The notes under the pieces were generated by a model. That model searched no databases. It was not told where the DNA came from and was given only the letters and a program-made list of their open reading frames with translations. The position numbers were made by a program, and so were the translations under genes. Shown piece by piece: positions 33,926-43,619 of a DNA stretch of 64,000 bases; position 1 is the stretch's first letter; each line of letters starts with the position of its first letter. The stretch is from the NCBI GenBank assembly GCA_016648135.1, contig JADDOH010010980.1, forward strand, positions 1 to 64,000, written 5' to 3'. Origin of the DNA: Agrypnia vestita (Eukaryota; Arthropoda; Insecta; Trichoptera; Phryganeidae).

Positions 33926-35098
33926 ATTAAAAGTAATCCTCTCATTTATGTGCCCACTCAAATAATTAAGGCAAGTCTCAACTCGACATTGCTTCTGTCC
34001 TTCAGTAAGTATGTACGGTATCCAATCTGCAAGTTTCTTTATTTTTCCAATTTGACACAAATTAATCAATATCATTTTTTTTTTTTAAATAAATAAGCAA
34101 CCGCTTGAATATGTAGAGGAGTACATATACTTGGGTCAGATCATCTCCCACACTGATCAAACAGACAAAGAAGTTAAAAAACGGATTGCAAATGGATGGA
34201 AAAAATACTGGTCACTCAAAGAAATTATGAAGGCCACCGATCTCAGTATGGGCACAAAACGGAGAGTCTACAATACCTGCATTCTACCCTGCATCACATA
34301 TGGCTGCGAAACATGGTCTCTCTCAAAACATCATAGAGCCATGCTGCAAGGATGCCAAAGAGCGATGGAGAGAAGCATGACAGGTATCAAGAAGCAAGAA
34401 AAGAAACAAAGCACCTTTATAAGAGCCAAAACGAAGGTTATGGATGTACTAACGAAGATAAACCAACTGAAATGGAGATGGACAGGCCATGGATATGCTA
34501 AGGAGCACTCAGGAAAAGTGGAGTAAAATTGTTACATGCTGGTACCCCAGAGATGGGAAAAGGAAAAGGGGAAGACAGCTCAAGAGATGGGAGGATGAAC
34601 TAAAATTAACAGCAGGCCCTTTCTGGAGAAGGGTCGCCAGGGATAGAACTCAATGGAAATTGTTGGAGGAGGCCTTTGCCAAAAGGCACACTGAACTTAG
34701 AGATATTCTTTAAACAGGGAAAGCATTTTATCTTACACAAAAATCTAAGTTCAGGATAAAGGGCTAATTGATTGATTGATTGATTGAATCAATATCATTT
34801 TGTCACTTACTTTGTTGAAGGCTGTCGCTAATTCTGGCGTGGTTTGAGATGAATCCGCTTCCACCATAGCTTTCAATGCGTTATCGACTCTAGCTTCCGG
34901 TCGTCCAATTGTTGAGGTCGAAATTTCCAGAACGGAAGCGATCAAACCAAAGTGCGTTCTTCTGCGGTACCTGGTCCGTACCGTATAAACATCATTGATA
35001 TTACGTGCCGTCTGTGCAGCATTAGCACCACGACAGAACTCGTATTCGGAAATAACGCCAATTTTCATTTTCTCATTTTCATAGGTAAGGACCTCCTA
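33926..35098 (-). pseudogene. Mariner remnant split by an RTE LINE
   Basis: Read on the reverse strand, the terminal repeat (TTAGGAGGTCCTTACC near 35098) precedes a decayed transposase start (MKIGVISEYEFCRGANAAQT ... INDVY). Helix-turn-helix fragments follow up to VSDKMILI. After the LINE, coding similarity continues as NLCQIGKIKKLADWIP and VETCLNYLSGHINE, and stops near 33926. All three catalytic Asp motifs are lost. Confidence 0.75.
34079..34786 (+). pseudogene. RTE-type LINE, 5'-truncated, nested in mariner
   Basis: Encodes the polymerase end (EYIYLGQIISHTDQTDKEVK, KRRVYNTCILPCITYGCETW, then in a shifted frame WYPRDGKRKRGRQLKRWEDE). Ends in an (ATTG)n tail at about 34766-34786, typical of RTE. 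A 15-bp duplication AATCAATATCATTTT flanks it (34064-34078, 34787-34801). Confidence 0.9.
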
Positions 35099-35099
35099 A

Positions 35100-36251
35100 T
35101 ATATATCGGAGTTAAAAAGCCAAAAGGGTGTTAGTGATTATTTCGAACTTAACGGGGGGGTAAGGTTAATTCGTACAAAAAAGGCATGTTTTTGTGAATT
35201 TTTTGTGACGACACAGTTGATATCTCTTTATTAAAACCAATGGTACATTAAAGTATGACATTTGAAGAATATTGTGTAAAATTTTCAAGAAGAAATATTA
35301 AAAAATACGGCAATGGCAGCAATTATTCGGACGTGTCTCGGAAAAAAGTAGAATTGCGGTGTCCATCATAACTTGGTGCTAGATCATCTGAAATCAAAAA
35401 ATCAAAGTTCATTCGTTAGATAATAGGTTTTCCCAGGTAACGCTGGGAGGGTTTTTTGAAATTTCAATTTTTCAATTTTTTGGAACACTTTGAAGGGAAA
35501 AACGCGATTTTTTGCGAAAAATATCGACTAATTTGTTATTAAAAAATAAAAATTAATAACAAATTTGAAAAAAAGTCTCCAGCGTTACCTCGTAAATTAT
35601 GTACAGAAATAGTGTTCAAAATTTCAAAAGGATCGGTGCAGTAGTTTTGAAGTTATGATGGACACCGACTTTGAAAACGTGAGATGTGGGGAAAACGCTT
35701 TAAAGTTTTGCACACTGTAAAATTCAAAATAAAACTCAACACTTATTTTATACTTACACATAATCGTCGATGCCACGTTCACACAGCAAAGAGCTTTCAT
35801 CATCAGCATCTGTTTGTCCTTGTCTACGCAAAACTCTTCAAATACACTAGCACGTCCGGTAGTCCTCAGATGAGCGCGTCTCTTAGCTGCCCGAGCAGGT
35901 ATAGAAAATCAGTCTGAGTATCGCTCAAATATTCATAATTTCGTCAATTTTGCTCCGATTAACTTGAAATTTTGACACAATATTCTTGCGATGTTATACA
36001 TTCATTTAAAAAATTAAAAAAAAAATGCAAAAAAAAAAATTAAAAACCTTACCCCCCTTAACAGGAGAGCAAAAAAATGTTTTGTTTCTTTTACTATTAA
36101 ACGATTTCCATATTTGTTTATTCAAAACACATACAAAAATCGTTTAACAATAAAAGAAATACCTATTAAAAAAACATTATTTCGCTCTCCTGTAAAGTTG
36201 GAAATAATCACTGACGCCCTTTTGGCTTTCTACTCTCGATATAATTGCTAA
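35100..36251. mobile_element. Fold-back element G, copy 2, holding a TTAA element
   Basis: Left arm 35106-35152 and the rest 36058-36251 together match the copy at 16606-17500, without the LINE and fold-back H found there. A mariner end abuts it on the left, as in copy 1. Confidence 0.65.
35153..36057. mobile_element. TTAA-flanked element, copy A (905 bp)
   Basis: TTAA lies on both sides (35149-35152, 36058-36061). The inverted ends read CGGGGGGGTAAGGTTAA and the complement of AAGGGGGGTAAGGTTTTTAA-type ends. The empty site GAACTTAACAG is present at 16651-16661. The element is the reverse complement of copy B (41193-42125). TTAA duplication is known for piggyBac and Kolobok; the ends do not let me choose. 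No transposase; an exon-like block is discussed under copy B. Confidence 0.85.
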
Positions 36252-36283
36252 GCAATATTTCTTACAAGGATCTATGTGCCTAA

Positions 36284-36569
36284 GGCCGGCGCCACACTAG
36301 GCGTATCTTCCGTCGCGTCTTTGACGTCGCGGAATGTCGCTACATTTATTTCCATACAATACGCGCTCATCGAACACACTGGGCGAACGATCGATCGATC
36401 CGCTGGCGGAAAGCTCGCTTCGGCGTCTGTTCGGTTCTCCGCCCGCGGAGCTTACGTCAACGTAAAACCGGTGGCGTCGCGTCTCATGTTTTTAAATGCA
36501 AAGAGCCACATTCGACGGATCGTCCGCGCAAAAGACACGACGGAAGATACGCCTCGTGTGGCGCCGGCC
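36284..36569. mobile_element. Harbinger-like MITE (GGCCGGCGCC ends), copy 1
   Basis: Ends GGCCGGCGCCACACTAGGCG and the complement GTGTGGCGCCGGCC are strongly inverted. TAA on the left and CAA on the right flank it. The unoccupied site GTGTCTAAATATCATT is at 17516-17531. GC-rich interior with CGATCGATC and no ORF conserved in the second copy. Confidence 0.75.
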
Positions 36570-36789
36570 CAAGTATCATTAAATCTAATTTGGATAATTA
36601 TATATTTTGTGTCACTGTTAATAAATTTCAACCTCTGCTTAATTCTTCTACTTTTTTATATGTAGTTAAACTTGAATTTATGTTGCTACAAAATCATTTC
36701 TAAATGTAACAGATTGTTGATAGGCATGATGACAGATTTTTAAATAACATTCTATATTGTAGGTACACTAGCGAAAGGAAAAACTACAT

Positions 36790-37640
36790 TTCAAAATGAA
36801 GACTACAACACACACACGTTCACCAGTTTGAAGACTACAAAGTGTACACTACAATTGTAGTAAAAACTACTTGAAGTGAAGTAATTGTAGTACTACGAAA
36901 TGAAGTGAAGTAAATGAAGTGAAGTAATGAAGTAATTGTAGTATTAATGAAGTGAAGTAATTGTAGTATTAATGAAGTGAAGTGTAATGAAATGAAGTAA
37001 TGTAGTACTAATAGTTGAGTGAGTTAATATTTTTTTCCCAAATAAAAATTTGGCGAGCTAAAAAAAAAAAGGTCAACGAGAAAAATATTTAAGATAAATG
37101 ACGATATTTTCTCCAAAATGTTGGCGACCTAAAAAAAAAAATAGGTCGCCAGCCAGATTTCTTCATTCAATTCCAAAAAATTTTCAAACCATGGGGGGGG
37201 TTACACTTTCCAAAGATTTCTTCGTTTAGCTACATCAACTTCCCAAAAATTTTTCAAACCATGGGGGGGGTTGTTTCAGTTTCCAGAGATTTCTTCGTTG
37301 TTTAGCTACATCAACTTCCCAAAAATTTCTTCATGGGTCCCAAAATTTTTCAAACCATGGGGGGGGGGGGGTTGTTACAGTTTCCAGAGATTTCTTCATA
37401 TATCTACATCAACTTTCCAAAAATTTCACGTAAAAAGTGCACTATTTAAAGTATGTTTCTCATACTTTCGATAACTTTGAAGTGTATGTACTTTGTAGTG
37501 TTCGCTTTGAAATGAAGTGTACTATTTGAAGTTTATACTTTCAATAACTTTGGTGTTTGTAGTGTGCACTACACATCAAAATGTGCGAAGTGTGCACTTC
37601 AATGTAGTGTAGTACTACATTGTAGTAGTGAGTACAGAGC
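36790..37640. repeat. AGT/ACT-rich dyad and minisatellite region
   Basis: Begins and ends with runs of GTAGT/ACTAC trinucleotides. Repeated GAAGTGAAGTAATGAAGTA units lie at 36880-37020. Near 37500-37630 the motifs reappear as self-complementary GTGTGCACTACAC. No gene. The mirrored edges suggest an element with tandem-rich ends. Confidence 0.6.
37180..37390. repeat. Three tandem units of about 75-110 bp
   Basis: Each unit holds TTTTCAAACCATGGGGGGG, TTCCAGAGATTTCTTCG and ACATCAACTTCCCAAAA. G-run lengths vary between units, as expected for slippage. Confidence 0.75.
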
Positions 37641-37944
37641 GGACCCATCACTAAGGTACACGTCTACTAAACTAAGTTTTTACGCAAATAATTACATTTT
37701 CGTCTACATATTTTTAATTTCGCGCAAAAACGCCCGCAGCTGTCATTTCATCTACATGACGTCAAGCCTCAGTAAACATTGCATTGTGTCTATGTCAAAG
37801 GTTCAAAGACACGGCGATGGGTACTGAGGCGTGACGTCTTTCGCTCTGACCGGTGTTTCAGTTAAAATGGTGGATTGCACAATTTTATACTTTTATTTTA
37901 CTGAAAATCTTATTGATCTCAATGTGTATATTAAAACTGGATCA
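37641..37944. other. Spacer, no gene seen
   Basis: Only short frames; contains no recognised terminal repeat. Confidence 0.35.
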
Positions 37945-38386
37945 TTTTTACTCCCTTTATATTAACTCGTGGCGTCTGCTTGCTTGCTTGCCGGCTTGCC
38001 GTCGAAAAAACTTTGGATCGATTTTTAACCCTTTTCCCGTGATCCAATCGAGCTGAAACTTTGCAGACAAACTCGTGGCGACGATCAAGAAGATCTATCA
38101 ATTTTTGTTAAAAAAAATTAATAATTATAGTATAATTTTCGATTTTTAGAAATTTTTAATGGTTTTTTCATACAACTTACTATGTTGTATGGAGATTCCG
38201 ACGCATATGGTAGACATTAAACCTGAGTATAGTATAATTTTAGATTTTCGGAAAAAAAAAATTAACTCCCTTTAGTAGCGTCGCCCGACCGAAGCCCAAC
38301 GCGTAGGTTAAGCGCCAAACCAGTTTCCACTAGTAAATGAGAAAGGGAGCATAATAAAAACTCGTTTTTTATGGGTTAGTTTTTTT
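37945..38386. mobile_element. MITE family D, complete
   Basis: Starts TTTTTACTCCCTTTATATTA and ends GAAAGGGAGCATAATAAAAA then TTATGGGTTAG. Includes GCGTCGCCCGACCGAAGCCC in its distal part. Confidence 0.7.
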
Positions 38387-38550
38387 AGAATCCTTTCAAA
38401 ATATTATCTTCTCTAAAATCACTTAAATTCTTTAATTCTTTGATACGGTCACCATGCCTATTAATGGAATACGCGCGCATACAACGTAACTATAGGTTGA
38501 GGGACGGGTCATTGACAAATTTAGCATTGCGTATACTTATCATTTTACAG

Positions 38551-38682
38551 TAATATAAAAATTATTAAGGAATCTTGATACATATTACGAAATCGAAATT
38601 AAAATTACGATAAGGAGCTTTGTCATGGAATCATTGTTTATCGTGAACTGGCGCAGCTTGGTTGCGAGGAGATGGCCGACAG
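38551..38682 (+). other. Repeat R, copy 3: MESLF exon-like segment
   Basis: Acceptor-like TCATTTTACAG ends at 38550. An ATG at 38625 encodes MESLFIVNWRSLVARRWPT, and a donor ACAG/GTAATT is at 38682/38683. Coding length equals that of copy 2 (19666-19723) and most changes are conservative. No downstream exon recognised. Could be a piece of a repeated gene or a transposon exon. Confidence 0.45.
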
Positions 38683-38974
38683 GTAATTTTACTTGAATAT
38701 AATTAATTTACAACTAAATTATAATTTTTTGCAATCTCTCACTTTCTCAATGTAGCCAATATTACGTATCAATAAATTTCTATGACATTGCGTTACCTGT
38801 TAAAAGATTATCCCCGCCTAAAACTCGTTATCAATTGCGAAAACAAATTCAGAGAGATAATTTTATTCGGAAGAAAAGGCAATAAATAGGAAGATAATCT
38901 AAGCATTATTACGAAAATTCCTTAAATTTTCAAATCGAAATTTGAGGGACGTTTCTTTTTTAACGTGATTGACA

Positions 38975-39095
38975 CGTCAATATTCTTACTATTTTCAATC
39001 AAAGCTAAAAGGTTGTGCCGTGAAAATGGAACTAACTCACAAAAAGGCTCGATCCCCCGAATCGCTATGCGAGTAATGTAATAACTAACAAACTT
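38975..39095 (-). mobile_element. Degenerate tRNA-derived SINE
   Basis: Shares TATTCTTACTATTTTCAATC and AAAGCTAAAAGGTTGTGCC with the SINE at 40215. Decayed B box GGCTCGATCCCCC. Confidence 0.5.
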
Positions 39096-39161
39096 GTATG
39101 TTATAGAAAAATATATTTACAAAATGCTCTATATTGTAACAATATATAAATTGGTTTGTAA

Positions 39162-39694
39162 TCTATATATATATATATATATATAGTTATTATATATATA
39201 AAAAGAAACCCGTGTTTCCCTACCCGCCAAGTTTTCTCCATAACCAGCCACAACCACCCACCGGTGGTTACGGTGGTGGATAGCCCTTGGTGTCACATCG
39301 AAAATATGCGAGTTTGGTGGGGGTGGCTGTGCGTGGGTGGGAATGGGTGACGAAAATGTGATTTCTAGCACATTGTTTTGTTATGGGAAGGCCGCAAATG
39401 CTTCAGATAGTTTCAAAATAGGCGCGCAGACTGTGTCGGTGAGTCTAGAAGATTCCGGAAAAACCTGCTCTAGAAAGTTCAGGAAGGAGAAGGTTCTAGA
39501 AAATTCCCGAAAGTTTTATAAAGTTCTAAACTGAGTGGCGGAATGTGTCGGTGTGTCTAGAAGGTTCCTGTACATTCAATAAATTTCTTGAAAGTTCTGG
39601 AAGGAGAATGTTGTAGAAGGTTCGCGAAAGTTCTATGACGATCCAAACAGTGTACTTAAAATCTACGCGTGCGAAGCCGCGCGGGCTCAGCTAG
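39162..39694 (+). mobile_element. Non-autonomous Helitron carrying heat-shock-element arrays
   Basis: Begins with TC after an A (TCTATATATA) and ends CTAG before a T. GC-rich dyad GCGTGCGAAGCCGCGCGGGC lies just upstream of the end, the usual Helitron arrangement; no inverted ends or target duplication. Two units of about 100 bases contain alternating GAA/TTC pentamers at 39448-39460, 39473-39485, 39494-39511, 39560-39567, 39585-39602 and 39616-39633. Three of these have four uninterrupted units, matching the HSF binding consensus. No Rep/helicase gene. Confidence 0.7.
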
Positions 39695-39839
39695 TTACCA
39701 AATTAAAATCTGGATTTCTTGTAAAGCCTCGATGGTTAAATTCGCTTTCAGTGTACCATAAACTCCTTAACTCTGGATAATTATGTATAGCAAGTGCAGA
39801 ATACATTATTTTACATATAATAAATGTGAATTCAACATA

Positions 39840-40190
39840 TTCACACAAACATATTCAAAATTTGCATTTCCAACACTGTACGGTTAACAGATTACATACA
39901 CTAGGGAACGAATACGCACACATATCGGATATCTTCTCTGTTACATTATAGTGCTACCGTACTCATCTCAATAAATACTTCCTGGAGAAACAAGGCAGTC
40001 CATTTTAGTTTGATTATTTCATAAATTGTAATTAATTCACCGTTTGTTAACTTTTCTTAATTATAAATACTCTGTATTTTATATGTTTTATCTTTGTTAT
40101 CGTATACTTATTTTTATTTACTTTCTCATTATATAATATAAACTATTTAACTGTAATTTCGGATATTTTTTTTTTTTTTAAATAGAGATG
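39840..40190 (+). pseudogene. Jockey-like LINE 3' end
   Basis: The decayed RT C-terminus reads RLTDYIHTLGNEYAHISDIF then SVTL before a stop. An AT-rich 3' region follows. Same family ending as 9791-9976. Confidence 0.5.
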
Positions 40191-40214
40191 CGAACACGGA
40201 ATACGTGTCACAAC

Positions 40215-40352
40215 AATATTCTTACTATTTTCAAACTAAGCTAAACGCTTGTGCTATGAAAATAGGACTAACTTGCTGTTCTGGAATGAGGTTCGAACCC
40301 GCGACCTTTGGATCACGAGGCGAGAGTCCTAACCACAAGACCGACAAGCTAC
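40215..40352 (-). mobile_element. tRNA-derived SINE, best copy
   Basis: On the reverse strand an A-box-like TGGTTAGGACTCT (40323-40335) and a perfect B box GGTTCGAACC (40290-40299) are spaced as in a tRNA promoter. A tRNA-unrelated part follows with AGCGTTTAGCTTAGTTTGAA. Three decayed relatives lie at 3695, 20715 and 38975. It is not a tRNA gene: the acceptor-stem pairing is missing. Confidence 0.65.
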
Positions 40353-40370
40353 TCTTTTATTTTATTTTAT

Positions 40371-40643
40371 ACGCACCGTATGTATTATCGAGAAGCGAAT
40401 CTCGACGTTTCGCTGGATACTTATCCAGCGTCATCAGGAGGACGACCTTTACCCGCGGTGGTGGAGGTCGGACTGATTAGGTGCTGCTTTCTAGGGCGTA
40501 AATTGTCCGTAGGCGTAGGACCTAATCAGTCCGACTTCCACCTCCGCGGGTAAAGGTCGTCCTCCTAATGACGTTGGATAAGTATCCAACGAAACGTCGA
40601 GATTCGCTTCTCGGTAATACATACGGTGCGTATAAAATATCCG
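40371..40643. mobile_element. Palindromic Penelope-like terminal repeat pair
   Basis: Arms of about 110 bases pair from TACGCACCGTATGTATTA to its complement TAATACATACGGTGCGTA. Each arm contains a CTNATGA-C-7 bp stem-GAAACGTCG motif (40407-40437 on minus, 40565-40595 on plus). The stems differ by a paired change (GCTGGAT/ATCCAGC versus GTTGGAT/ATCCAAC). Confidence 0.6.
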
Positions 40644-40814
40644 AAATTACAGTTAAATATGTCTAACGACCGTAATAACAACCTTAACTCTTTTATAAAC
40701 TACTTTTTCATTTTATATTATAAAAGGTATTTTGTGTAACATCAAATTACAGTAATATGTTTAGTGTATGAATTTGTATGAAATTGTATAAATAGAATTT
40801 CGGACAAAAATATT

Positions 40815-41190
40815 TTGCTTCAACTAATATTTTAAATTAAATTCCATATGCAAACAGTTGTTTTGACTATAAAAATTTGTTTTATTAACAATAGTAAATA
40901 AATATTAACAGAAAGTTATGATTTACGTAAATGTTGCTACATAGAAAGACTGATAGAAATAGTTTGTTTTCTTAGGTTTGAGATTCAGAATTCAGAGTTC
41001 AGAAGCTGTCAAAAATTTAATCACAATAAATAGAAGATGACACACACATACACACACACACACACACATTCCCCCCTGTCCTCATGATACCAAAGTCATT
41101 ATACGTATGCGTAAACTTTATGTAAGAAACTTCAAGCCGTGTGCCAAATGTCGATATTTCTATTATTATTGCCGAGATATTTATTGGCTT
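40815..41190. repeat. Dispersed repeat with CA microsatellite (copy 2)
   Basis: Diverged copy of 22915-23310; includes (CA)n at about 41040-41067 and ends at the TTAA element. Confidence 0.55.
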
Positions 41191-41192
41191 AA

Positions 41193-42125
41193 GGGGGGGG
41201 TAAGGTTTTTAACTTTTTTTTTTTGCATTTTATTTTTAATTTATAACAATTTATAATTATAATTAATTTAAATGAATGTATAACATCGTAAGAATATTGT
41301 GTCAAAATTTCAAGTCAATCGGAGCAAAATTGACGAAATTAGGAACATTTGAGCGATACTCAGACTGATTTTCTATACCTGCTCGGGCAGCTAAGAGACG
41401 CGCTCCCCTGAGGACTGCCGGACGTGCTATAAGTATTGGAAGAGTTTTGCGTAGACAAGGACAAACAGTTGCTGATGATGAAAGCTCTTTGCTGTGTGAA
41501 CATGGCATCGACGATTATGTGTAAGTATAAAATAAGTGTTGAGTTTTATTTTGAATTTTACAGTGTGCAAAACTTTAAATCGTTTTCCCCACATCTCACG
41601 TTTTCAAAGTCGGTGTCCATCATAACTTCAAAACTACTGCACCGATCCTTTTGAAATTTTGAATGCTATTTCTGTACATAATTTACGAGGTAACGCTGTC
41701 GAGTTTTTTTCAAATTTGTTATTAATTTTTATTTTTTAATAACAAATTAGTCGATATTTTTCGCAAAAAATCGCGTTTTTCCCTTCAAAGTGTTCCAAAA
41801 AATTCAAAAATTGAAATTTCAAAAAATCCTCCCAGCGTTACCTGGGAAAATCTATTATCTAACGAATGAATTTTGATTTTTTGATTTCAGATGATTTAGC
41901 ACCAAGTTATGATGGACACCGCAATTCTACTTTTTTCCGAGACACGTCCGAATAATTGCTGCCATTGCCGTATTTCTTAATATTTCGTCTTGAAAATTTT
42001 ACACAATATTCTTCAAATATCATACTTTAATATACTATTGGTTTTAATAAAGAGATTTTAACTGTGTCGTCACAAAAAATTCACAAAAACATGCCTTTTT
42101 TTGTACGAATTAACCTTACCCCCCC
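41193..42125. mobile_element. TTAA-flanked element, copy B (933 bp)
   Basis: TTAA at 41189-41192 and 42126-42129; ends GGGGGGGGTAAGGTT and AACCTTACCCCCCC. On the plus strand about 41375-41520 a block looks like an exon: RVLRRQGQTVADDES then SLLCEHGIDDYV before GTAAGT. The reverse-strand counterpart in copy A is similar but has stops upstream. Length and ends suggest a deletion derivative of an autonomous transposon. Confidence 0.8.
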
Positions 42126-42129
42126 TTAA

Positions 42130-42528
42130 AGGCTGGACACGCACTGCAAATGCATATTTCGGCGTTTTCTTCGAAAATGTGGGTTTTTATTATTCATTGT
42201 ATCAGAATATACTTGCTAGACTGCAATTTTTCACGGTGAGAATTTCGATAGAAACTTTGTTTTATATAAAAGTAATTAACTGAACATTATTTAAGAAAAT
42301 AATTAAGAAAATCAAGCACTAATCGATCATAGAAAATTTCAATAGTTACTGAATATTTATATATACGCAGAATATGTTTTCTTACACCTATAAAGCTTAC
42401 ATTACGGTCATGAATCTGTACTAAAATAATTAAGAAATGTTCAATGTTAATAAAGTTATAAATTTTTACATTTTCTGATGATTTTAAAGCGCTTTTTATT
42501 AATGATGATTTTAAAAAATATATTATAT
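42130..42528. other. AT-rich spacer
   Basis: No ORF or element recognised. Confidence 0.35.
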
Positions 42529-42790
42529 GAGTCGTTTATTTCCAGACACCGCTAACTCCATATCAAAAAAATTTACATCAGGTCAAGTAATTTATACTTT
42601 TTTGTGTGAGATGTTACTACCTACAGTATTAGTTTTTCTAGAAAGTTTGTTATAAATGTAAACAAACTTTCTAGAAAAACTAACAGTGTAGGTCATAACA
42701 TCTCACACAATATGGTATAAATGACTTGACTTGCTGTAAATTTCTTTGTTTTGGAGTTAGCGGTGTCTGGAAATATACGACTCATATTTA
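42529..42790. mobile_element. Fold-back MITE, about 260 bp
   Basis: Nearly the whole length is a palindrome: ATGAGTCGTTTATTTCCAG with CACCGCTAACTCC on the left, and GGAGTTAGCGGTG with CTGGAAATATACGACTCAT on the right. The axis lies in a TTTCTAGAAAGTTTGTTATA / AACAAACTTTCTAGAAA dyad. Confidence 0.75.
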
Positions 42791-42954
42791 CTCTCGCACT
42801 TTTAGTCTTCAATCACTATTTAAAAGTTAGTTTTGAAATCATTGTCTGCGTGCTGTAGAGGCAAATGTGACTTTAGGGCGCTCATTATTTTTGATTAAAT
42901 ATCACTAATCACTAGAGGATGTATTTCTATGCCAAATTTTCTTTAACTTACTTA

Positions 42955-43618
42955 CTTACTTACTAACCATCACGCCGTTTCCCTGTGGGGGTAGGCAGAG
43001 AGGATAGAGCGCCATACTCTTCTGTCCTGACATACAACTTTCGCTTCGTCTACATTCATACATCTTCGCATGCAAGCTCGACGGTTGTTCAGGCTTCTAA
43101 CAGGACCATCTTCCAGTATCTGGTTAATCTGGTCATGCCACGTCTTCCGTGGTCGCCCTCTCTTTCTGGCGCCGTCAACACTTGCATCATATATCTTTCT
43201 TACCATTCTTTCCTCATTCATTGGCTCAACGTGCCCAAACCACCTGAGTGACCCTATTTTTATTCTCTGTATTATGCTACGATCAGCTTTACATTCATTC
43301 CTAATATCTTCATTCTTTACTCTATCATACATGGATTTACCACACATACATCTAAGGGACCTCATCTCCACTGCATTCAATCTACTTTCGTTCCTCTTTT
43401 GCCAGCTCCAGGCTTCACTTCCATACATTAGTGTCGGTACCAGAACTCCATTATGTACCGCCAGTTTTGCCTCGGTAGACATATTTCTATTAGAAATTAT
43501 TGCATTCAAAGCACCGTTCACCCTATTCCCGGCAGTCACTCTCCTCTCTATATCTTTCTCAACATTCCCTCTTCTATCGAACATACTTCCCAAGTACACA
43601 AACTCAACTTTTGTTTAA
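42955..43618 (-). pseudogene. LINE (GTAA-tail family), copy 3
   Basis: An open reverse frame of 209 residues covers the polymerase C-terminus (MYLGSMFDRRGNVEKDIERR ... GVLVPTLMYGSEAWSW ... GARKRGRPRKTWHDQ). The tail (TTAC)n at 42950-42962 is on the expected side. The frame is intact but lacks the RT core. Confidence 0.8.
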
Positions 43619-43619
43619 T

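Noticed and set aside
40282..40352. A genuine tRNA gene on the minus strand
   Set aside because: A and B boxes are present but the acceptor and anticodon stems do not pair properly, and the unit continues into a SINE body with decayed relatives.
40407..40437. Canonical hammerhead ribozyme
   Set aside because: CTGATGA, a stem and GAAAC are present, but an extra base separates the core from stem II and no matching stem III with a cleavage triplet is evident. Kept only as a hammerhead-like motif.
41436..41654. Frame beginning MEEFCVDKDKQLLMMKALCC in the TTAA element
   Set aside because: This frame is not the one that ends at the conserved GTAAGT, and in the other element copy it is open only in part. 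The alternative frame discussed in the findings fits better.
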